Shown here: piece by piece, positions 59,060 to 64,000 of the stretch
Numbering within the stretch: position 1 is the first letter of the stretch
Layout: every line of letters begins with the position of its first letter
Assembly: GCF_020217465.1 (NCBI RefSeq)
Contig: NZ_CP084115.1
Span: forward strand, 3,038,001-3,102,000
Direction of reading: 5' to 3'
Origin: Cobetia amphilecti
Lineage (GTDB): Bacteria; Pseudomonadota; Gammaproteobacteria; Pseudomonadales; Halomonadaceae
DNA: 64,000 nucleotides
Notes under the pieces: generated by a model
Database searches by the model: none
Seen by the model: the letters and a program-made list of their open reading frames with translations, nothing else
What the model was told of the DNA's origin: nothing
Position numbers and translations under genes: made by a program

Positions 59060-59093
59060 TGACAGGGCCTGACAACGATGTCGGGCCCTGTCA
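59060..59093 (+). terminator. Probable terminator after the MFS gene
   Basis: A 15-bp stem (59060-59074 with 59079-59093) with one G-U pair and a four-base loop ACGA. A poor T tract follows (CATTAGC). Confidence 0.6.
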
Positions 59094-59248
59094 CATTAGC
59101 GGCTGCGATTGCATAAGCCGCGTCTCCCCGCCATAGTGAAACCGATCATGGTGCTGGAATGTCCGGGCACACGGACAGGCACCCTATACCCGTACTCTCG
59201 GGCTCGGTCTTCAGGGCCGGGTTCTTAAGCCGCAAGGATCAGAGTCAG

Positions 59249-59689
59249 ATGAAAAGACCCCACATGATCAGCCCCGAGCTGCTCGAGAGAGTCGTGAATG
59301 CCTCGGACGATGGCATCGTGGTGGCGGAACAGGAAGGCGATGAGAACATCCTGATCTACGTGAATCAGGGCTTCGAGCGCCTCACCGGTTACAGCGCCGA
59401 CGAGATTCTCTACCGCGATTGCCGCTTCCTGCAGAATGATGACCGCGATCAGCCGCAGCTGGACAACATCCGTGCCGCGCTGCGCGACAAGCGCCCGTGC
59501 CGCGAGATACTGCGCAACTATCGCAAGGATGGCAGCCTGTTCTGGAATGAACTTTCCATGACACCGGTCTTCGATGAGCATGACAACCTGCAGTATTTCG
59601 TTGGTGTCCAGAAGGATGTCACCGGCCTGATGACCGCCAAGGAAGAGCTGGAACGCCTGCGCGCGGAGCATCCCAGCGAGTCCAACTGA
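59249..59689 (+). CDS. Short LOV-domain blue-light sensor protein
   Basis: A 146-residue protein consisting of one PAS-type LOV domain with short N- and C-terminal helices. The photo-adduct cysteine is C58 in YRDCRFLQNDDRDQ. Flavin contacts expected of LOV domains are present: N39 in YVNQGFERLTGY, R59, R66, N90 in RNYRKDGSLFWNELS, N100, and Q121 in VGVQKDVT. There is no output domain, as in the short LOV proteins of Pseudomonas. AAGG at 59234-59237 supports this start; the frame start at 59159 adds unrelated residues. Partners are unknown. Confidence 0.9.
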   Translation: MKRPHMISPELLERVVNASDDGIVVAEQEGDENILIYVNQGFERLTGYSADEILYRDCRFLQNDDRDQPQLDNIRAALRDKRPCREILRNYRKDGSLFWNELSMTPVFDEHDNLQYFVGVQKDVTGLMTAKEELERLRAEHPSESN

Positions 59690-59713
59690 GCGCCGGACGC
59701 TCAAGGCCGCTGA

Positions 59714-59755
59714 GTGAAGAACGGTCACTGAAGAACAGTCACTGAAAATCAGTGC
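59714..59755. repeat. 14-bp tandem array x 3 after the LOV gene
   Basis: Units 59714-59727, 59728-59741 and 59742-59755 share (G/C)TGAAGAAC.GTCA. The array occupies the space between the stop codon and the terminator. Confidence 0.85.
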
Positions 59756-59769
59756 CGCATTGCACCATC

Positions 59770-59800
59770 AACGCCCACCCCACCGGTGGGCGTTGTCGTT
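59770..59800 (+). terminator. Terminator after the LOV gene, with TTGTCGTT tail
   Basis: AACGCCCACC (59770-59779) pairs with GGTGGGCGTT (59785-59794); TTGTCGTT occupies 59793-59800, here only on the 3' side. Confidence 0.88.
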
Positions 59801-59987
59801 GTGGGCCTCTCGCCTTTGGCAGTTGGCGAAAGCCCTGACAGGTTGAGCGAAAGGCTTGTCATCCTCGTCAACGGGCGGTATATAGCCAGAGAGCCTTCGG
59901 CGCATCGCCGCTGGCGGTGCCCGGTGTCACAGGCCAGTCCAGGCGCTGGATATCGGGCAGGTCGTTCCAAGATCGTGAGGTCCGCCC

Positions 59988-60233
59988 ATGGCCCGTGAAC
60001 AATTCCTCGATGATATCGATGCCACGGCACTCGCCGAAGACAGCCCCACCGATGTGGACTTCGAGCTGTCGTCCTCCAGCTCACCTGCCAAGCCACAACG
60101 CAATGACTCCCGCCAACGTCTTGAAGCCCTGCTCGAGGAGCGCGCTCTGGCTCGCTCCATCCGTGAAGGCTGGGACGATGAAGCCGACGACGATGATCTG
60201 ATCGACGCCAGTGACTGGGGCGAAGAGGAGTAA
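59988..60233 (+). CDS. Small acidic protein, PA3496-like
   Basis: An 81-residue, very acidic protein with a central basic helix RQRLEALLEERALARSIREG and a final acidic tail (DDEADDDDLIDASDWGEEE). The central helix resembles that of the PA3496 family of putative envelope-integrity proteins. No signal peptide or membrane segment was seen. The ATG follows CGCCC without a strong ribosome-binding site (GAGG at 59968-59971 is far). It lies directly before ettA. Confidence 0.6.
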   Translation: MAREQFLDDIDATALAEDSPTDVDFELSSSSSPAKPQRNDSRQRLEALLEERALARSIREGWDDEADDDDLIDASDWGEEE

Positions 60234-60426
60234 GCTTGCCACCAGCGGCGTGCAGGGGAAGGGATACCAGGGAGCGGACAGGCCATGGAAGGGGTCGACG
60301 TCAGGACAGGGAATGTCATGCAGTGAGTCGCCGCGCTCGCCTGGCACAGGCTGCCCGGCTGGCCAAGCGTGACGCCGGGCACTATCATCTGCGCGTCATT
60401 CCATTCTCCAACCAAATTGGGATTCC

Positions 60427-62088
60427 ATGGCGCAATACGTCTATACCATGAACCGGGTGGGCAAGGTCGTTCCCCCGAAGCGCGAGATTCTCAAGGACAT
60501 CTCGCTGTCCTTCTTCCCGGGTGCCAAGATCGGTGTGCTCGGTCTCAACGGCTCGGGCAAGTCCTCGCTGCTGCGCATCATGGCCGGCGTCGATCAGGAC
60601 TACAACGGCGAAGCACGTCCCATGCCGGGTCTGAATGTCGGCTACCTTCCCCAGGAGCCGGAACTGGATGATTCCAAGAACGTGCGCGAGTGCGTGGAAG
60701 AATCCCTGGCTCACATCAAGAACGCCCAGACCGAACTTGATGAAGTCTATGCCGCCTACGCCGAGCCGGACGCCGATTTCGACGCCCTCGCCGCGCGTCA
60801 GGCCAAGCTGGAAGACCTGATCCAGGCCTCTGACGCCCACAACCTCGAGCGCAAGCTGGAAGTGGCCGCCGAAGCACTGCGCCTGCCGCCGTGGGATGCC
60901 AATGTCGGCGTGCTGTCCGGGGGTGAGCGCCGCCGTGTCGCACTGTGCCGTCTGCTGCTCTCGAGCCCGGACATGCTGCTGCTGGACGAGCCGACCAACC
61001 ACCTGGACGCCGAATCCGTCGCCTGGCTGGAACGTTTCCTGCACGACTACTCCGGCACCGTGGTCGCCATCACCCACGACCGCTACTTCCTCGACAACGT
61101 CGCCGGCTGGATTCTCGAGCTGGACCGTGGCCAGGGCATTCCCTTCGAAGGCAACTATTCCTCGTGGCTCGAGCAGAAGGACGCTCGCCTGCAGCAGGAA
61201 GCCAAGCAGGAAGCCTCGCGCAACAAGGCCATCCAGCAGGAGCTCGAGTGGGTTCGTCAGAATCCCAAGGGCCGTCAGGCCAAGAGCAAGGCGCGTCTCA
61301 ACCGCTTCGAGGAAATGCAGTCCGGTGATTTCCAGAAGCGCAACGAGACCAACGAGATCTACATTCCGCCGGGACCGCGCCTGGGCGACAAGGTCATCGA
61401 GCTGCACAACGTCACCAAGCGTTTCGACGACAAGCTGCTGTTCGATGATCTGTCCTTCACCATTCCACAGGGTGCCATCGTCGGTATCGTCGGCGGCAAC
61501 GGTGCGGGCAAGTCCACGCTGTTCAAGCTGGTGACCGGCAAGGACACCCCGGACAGCGGCGAAGTCGTGCTGGGCGAGACCGTCAAGGTCGCCTACGTCG
61601 AGCAGCTGCGTGATGGCCTGGAAGACAATCAGACCGTCTGGGAAGCTGTCTCCGGCGGTCAGGACATGCTCAACATCAATGGTCATGAAGTCTCGTCGCG
61701 CGCCTATGTCGGCCGCTTCAACTTCAAGGGCACTGACCAGCAGAAGCGTCTGTCTGATCTGTCCGGTGGTGAGCGTGGCCGTCTGCAGCTGGCCCAGACC
61801 CTGAAGCAGGCTGCCAACGTGCTGCTGCTGGATGAGCCGTCCAACGACCTGGACATCGAGACCCTGCGTGCCCTCGAAGAGGCCCTGCTGGCCTTCCCGG
61901 GCTGCGCGATGGTCATCTCGCACGACCGCTGGTTCCTGGATCGCATCGCGACCCACATCCTCGCCTACGAGGGTGACTCCAACGTGGTGTTCTTCGAAGG
62001 CAGCTATACCGAGTACGAAGCGGACTATCACGCGCGTGTCGGCAACGATGCACCCAAGCGCATGAAGTACAAGCGTATCGACGCCTGA
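60427..62088 (+). CDS. ettA: Energy-dependent translational throttle protein EttA
   Basis: An ABC-F protein that binds the ribosomal E site and gates the first peptide bonds according to the ATP/ADP ratio. The 553-residue protein has two ATPase domains: Walker A GLNGSGKSSLLRIMAGVD and GGNGAGKSTLFKLVTGKD, signatures LSGGERRRV and LSGGERGRL, and an arm/linker region in between (LEQKDARLQQEAKQE ... NPKGRQAKSKARLNRFE). The start MAQYVYTMNRVGKVVPPKR is exactly that of EttA. Monocistronic with a terminator. Confidence 0.96.
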   Translation: MAQYVYTMNRVGKVVPPKREILKDISLSFFPGAKIGVLGLNGSGKSSLLRIMAGVDQDYNGEARPMPGLNVGYLPQEPELDDSKNVRECVEESLAHIKNAQTELDEVYAAYAEPDADFDALAARQAKLEDLIQASDAHNLERKLEVAAEALRLPPWDANVGVLSGGERRRVALCRLLLSSPDMLLLDEPTNHLDAESVAWLERFLHDYSGTVVAITHDRYFLDNVAGWILELDRGQGIPFEGNYSSWLEQKDARLQQEAKQEASRNKAIQQELEWVRQNPKGRQAKSKARLNRFEEMQSGDFQKRNETNEIYIPPGPRLGDKVIELHNVTKRFDDKLLFDDLSFTIPQGAIVGIVGGNGAGKSTLFKLVTGKDTPDSGEVVLGETVKVAYVEQLRDGLEDNQTVWEAVSGGQDMLNINGHEVSSRAYVGRFNFKGTDQQKRLSDLSGGERGRLQLAQTLKQAANVLLLDEPSNDLDIETLRALEEALLAFPGCAMVISHDRWFLDRIATHILAYEGDSNVVFFEGSYTEYEADYHARVGNDAPKRMKYKRIDA

Positions 62089-62130
62089 TGAGCCGGCGGG
62101 GTCAGCCACGCTGATCGACGCAAGCCGCTA

Positions 62131-62165
62131 GACGCCCTCACCGGTCACCGGTGGGGGCGTCTTGC
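62131..62165 (+). terminator. Terminator after ettA
   Basis: GACGCCCTCACCGGT (62131-62145) pairs with 62147-62161 allowing one wobble; CTTGCC follows. Confidence 0.75.
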
Positions 62166-62190
62166 CATCGGGCCCTGCTGTTCGTTCCAG

Positions 62191-62275
62191 TCTGCCCGCT
62201 CTGTCCGCCTCGTTCGGTTCCGCCCGCTCTTGTCTGCCCTGCTCGGTTCTGCCCGCACTGTCCGCCTTGTTCAGC
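62191..62275. repeat. 28/29-bp tandem array x 3, almost free of A on the plus strand
   Basis: Units 62191-62218, 62219-62247 and 62248-62275 share TCTGCCCGCTCTGTC-like starts and CTCGGT-like ends. Only two A occur in the first 90 bases. Confidence 0.85.
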
Positions 62276-62404
62276 CCTGTTCTGCTTCTTTCCTCCCCTC
62301 CTCACCTCCTGCCCCCCTCCTGCCAGCACGTCACGCTGACTTGCAGTGCTCGGCGCGAGCCGTCATAACAGGAACTTGCCAATCCATCCGCTCGGGAATC
62401 GTCT

Positions 62405-63781
62405 ATGAATCGCTGGCTACAGCAACCCCTCATGTGGCTGCGAACCTGGACCACCAGCATCGCCTATCTCCCCAGCATGCTGGCCATGGTCTATACCCTG
62501 CTGGGACTGATCTCGGTGATGCCCTCCGGGCTGCCGGACCCTTCCTCGCTGCCCAATAGCGACTTTTTCGAAGCACTGACCTTCAAGCAACATGACACCC
62601 CGCGCACCTTGCTGGCGGCGTTGGTCGGCGGCCTGATCTCGCTGATGGTCTTCAGTTTCACCATGGTGATGAGCGTGCTCACCCAGGCCGGCGCGCAGTT
62701 CTCCCACAAGCTGCTGCTGGGCCTGGTGACCGAGCGCCACCACCAGCTGGTACTCGGCCACTACCTGGGCAGCCTGCTGTTCCTGCTGGTCAACCTGATG
62801 GTGCCCAATACGGGCGACTCCCCGACCCTGTGGCGCTCGCTGGCGGTCTATCTCGGCGTGCTGATGATGGTCAATTGCCTAGGGATGTTCGTCTACTTCA
62901 TCCATCAGGTCTCGCAGTCGGTGCAGATCAACGCCGTCGCGCGGCGACTGTCCGGCCGCACCCGCCTCTCGCTGGAGCGCCTACGTCAGCGCAATCGGGA
63001 CGATGGCTTCTGCGAGCGCGAGGTCAGCCGTGACGACGACCAGTGCCAACTGCTGCGGGCACGCCGGCGCGGCTACATCCAGCAGGTCGACTTCTCGGCG
63101 CTGCGCCAGCTGGCCATCAAGCATGACATGGTGGTGCATCTGGATTTCGCGCTGGGCGCCTTCATCGTCAGCGGCATGCCCTTGATGCGCATCGAGTGGC
63201 CCAACGGCCTGCCAGAGGGTGCGACGGCTGGGGAAGAACTCGATGAAGAACAGCAGGCCGAGTTGATCAAGAACCTGCGTGCCGCGCTTGGCTATCTGGA
63301 TGGGGAGTCCGTCGAGGACCTGCACGAGCACGGCCTGACCCAGCTGATGGAAGTCGCCATCAAGGCGCTGTCGCCCGGCATCAATGACCCCGGCACGGCA
63401 CGGCTGTGCATGCACCAGCTGACGGAGCTGCTCAGCGAGCGCATGTCAGTGCCGCTGTGCAATTGTTGCGTGGATGATCACAAGTCCGTTCGCGTCAGCT
63501 GGCAGATGGAGTCCTTCGCAAGCCTCCTCTACCGCTCCATCACTCCGATTCTGCATTATGGCCGTGATGACCTCTCGATCTGTCTGGCCCTGCTGGAGCT
63601 GTTGAAGACCCTGTCGCTGATGGGCGCGCAATACGGCCATCTGGTGCTGCTGCAACAGCATGCCGACAAGGTGGTGGAGGCGATTCTCGCCCAGGCCGAA
63701 TTCGAGGTGGATCGTCGCTTCATCGAACACGGCCTGCAGGCCGGTCACCATCGTCTGAACCTGCCCAGCCCTCAGTGGTGA
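62405..63781 (+). CDS. DUF2254 membrane protein
   Basis: A 458-residue inner-membrane protein with four N-terminal membrane segments (residues about 15-180, e.g. SIAYLPSMLAMVYTLLGLI and LLAALVGGLISLMVFSFTMV) and a large soluble C-terminal domain. The stretches FSHKLLLGLVTERHHQLVLGHYLGSLLF and MEVAIKALSPGINDPGTA are characteristic of DUF2254, whose role is unknown. Start ATG at 62405 follows GGGAATCGTCT. Downstream a terminator closes it. Confidence 0.9.
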   Translation: MNRWLQQPLMWLRTWTTSIAYLPSMLAMVYTLLGLISVMPSGLPDPSSLPNSDFFEALTFKQHDTPRTLLAALVGGLISLMVFSFTMVMSVLTQAGAQFSHKLLLGLVTERHHQLVLGHYLGSLLFLLVNLMVPNTGDSPTLWRSLAVYLGVLMMVNCLGMFVYFIHQVSQSVQINAVARRLSGRTRLSLERLRQRNRDDGFCEREVSRDDDQCQLLRARRRGYIQQVDFSALRQLAIKHDMVVHLDFALGAFIVSGMPLMRIEWPNGLPEGATAGEELDEEQQAELIKNLRAALGYLDGESVEDLHEHGLTQLMEVAIKALSPGINDPGTARLCMHQLTELLSERMSVPLCNCCVDDHKSVRVSWQMESFASLLYRSITPILHYGRDDLSICLALLELLKTLSLMGAQYGHLVLLQQHADKVVEAILAQAEFEVDRRFIEHGLQAGHHRLNLPSPQW

Positions 63782-63801
63782 AAAGGCCAGCGCCTGAACG
63801 A

Positions 63802-63840
63802 GCAACGCCCGCGACGGTCGATCACCATCGCGGGCGTTGC
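63802..63840. terminator. Terminator between the DUF2254 and DUF1328 genes
   Basis: GCAACGCCCGCGA (63802-63814) pairs perfectly with 63828-63840; partial further pairing (GGTCGATCACC) in the loop. No long T run. Confidence 0.75.
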
Positions 63841-63937
63841 AGTCTGTGAGCCGTACCATTTCTGAATCGTACTATCCGATCACATGACGGCTTGCGGCCT
63901 GTTGCCGTCAGTCTGACTCGTGGCAGGGAATCAGAGC

Positions 63938-64000
63938 CTTACGGCTTGCGGCGGCTCTTGAAGAAGGACACCAGGAACAGCACCAGGAAGATCACGAACA
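63938..64000 (-). CDS. C-terminal end of a DUF1328/YtjA-like small membrane protein (partial)
   Basis: The frame runs off the right edge. The visible part translates as FVIFLVLFLVSFFKSRRKP and then stops with TAA. A hydrophobic helix followed by a short basic tail is what ends YtjA-type DUF1328 proteins (for example ...LFLVSLFMGRKRP). The 5' part lies outside the window, so start and length cannot be seen. Confidence 0.6.

Larger units (their letters stand above)
62089..62404. other. Pyrimidine-rich gap between ettA and the DUF2254 gene
   Basis: About 316 bp with the ettA terminator and an imperfect tandem array, then a C/T-rich stretch to 62330 and a short leader. Short open frames across it reflect its composition, not genes. 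Confidence 0.55.

Noticed and set aside
62191-62339. Open frames through the pyrimidine-rich tract, e.g. 62-69 codons
   Set aside because: Low-complexity translations in several frames at once, without ribosome-binding sites.

Overview
The window looks like a stretch of chromosome from a GC-rich (by eye about 60-65 %) gammaproteobacterium. Its gene orders match that class: gacA-uvrC-pgsA-tRNA(Gly, Cys, Leu); yrfG-hslR-hslO-pckA with divergent nudE; nrdR-ribD-ribB-ribH-nusB-thiL-pgpA; ybbP-ybbA with divergent tesA. A glucosylglycerate (compatible solute) locus, a TRAP transporter and the overall gene style suggest a marine or halophilic Halomonadaceae member such as Cobetia or Halomonas. That placement is inference, because no rRNA lies in the window. 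I saw no prophage, insertion sequence, integron or CRISPR array.

Layout. 1-3.2 kb: argF, an orphan FbpC-type ABC ATPase and an AraC regulator. 3.5-9.6 kb: two identical tRNA-Ala(GGC) genes, gacA (apparently a TTG start), uvrC, pgsA, three tRNAs and a SpoIIAA-like protein. 9.6-14.2 kb: a membrane protein resembling eukaryotic ALG10/DIE2 glucosyltransferases, proS and a lytic transglycosylase. 14.3-19.1 kb: pckA, hslO, hslR, yrfG and nudE. 19.4-24.4 kb is the most accessory part: a small repeat-built secreted protein, a long AT-rich gap, a HerA-like ATPase, a 40-codon gene and a GAF-PAS protein with a degenerate GGDEF domain. 24.6-30 kb: ilvD, a YegP-type protein and lon. 30.1-37.4 kb: one long minus-strand operon for riboflavin, NusB, ThiL and PgpA. 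37.8-42.6 kb: a GlsB-type membrane protein and the glucosylglycerate genes. 42.9-47.6 kb: a TRAP transporter with its GntR regulator, and a DUF6506 protein. 47.9-53.7 kb: glyA, ybbP-ybbA and tesA. 53.9-64 kb: PPK2, an EamA exporter, ZntB, a SelW-like protein, an MFS carrier, a short LOV protein, a small acidic protein, EttA, a DUF2254 protein and the end of a DUF1328 gene.

How genes work together. gpgP-gpgS should make glucosylglycerate, and the convergent GH13_18 phosphorylase should break it down, giving a synthesis/recovery module. The rib operon lacks ribE, and its RibB carries a GTP-cyclohydrolase II domain without the zinc cysteines, so both activities must be supplied from elsewhere. 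dctP, dctQ and dctM form one transporter, probably controlled by the co-directional FCD-type regulator.

At the sequence level two patterns recur outside genes. Many terminators are long, nearly perfect hairpins, and five carry the same 8-mer (TTGTCGTT) at the foot of the stem. About a dozen short degenerate tandem arrays lie at, or just beyond, the 3' ends of genes. Neither is explained by the gene annotation, and I consider them, with the ALG10-like protein, the glucosylglycerate module and the short LOV protein, the items most worth following.
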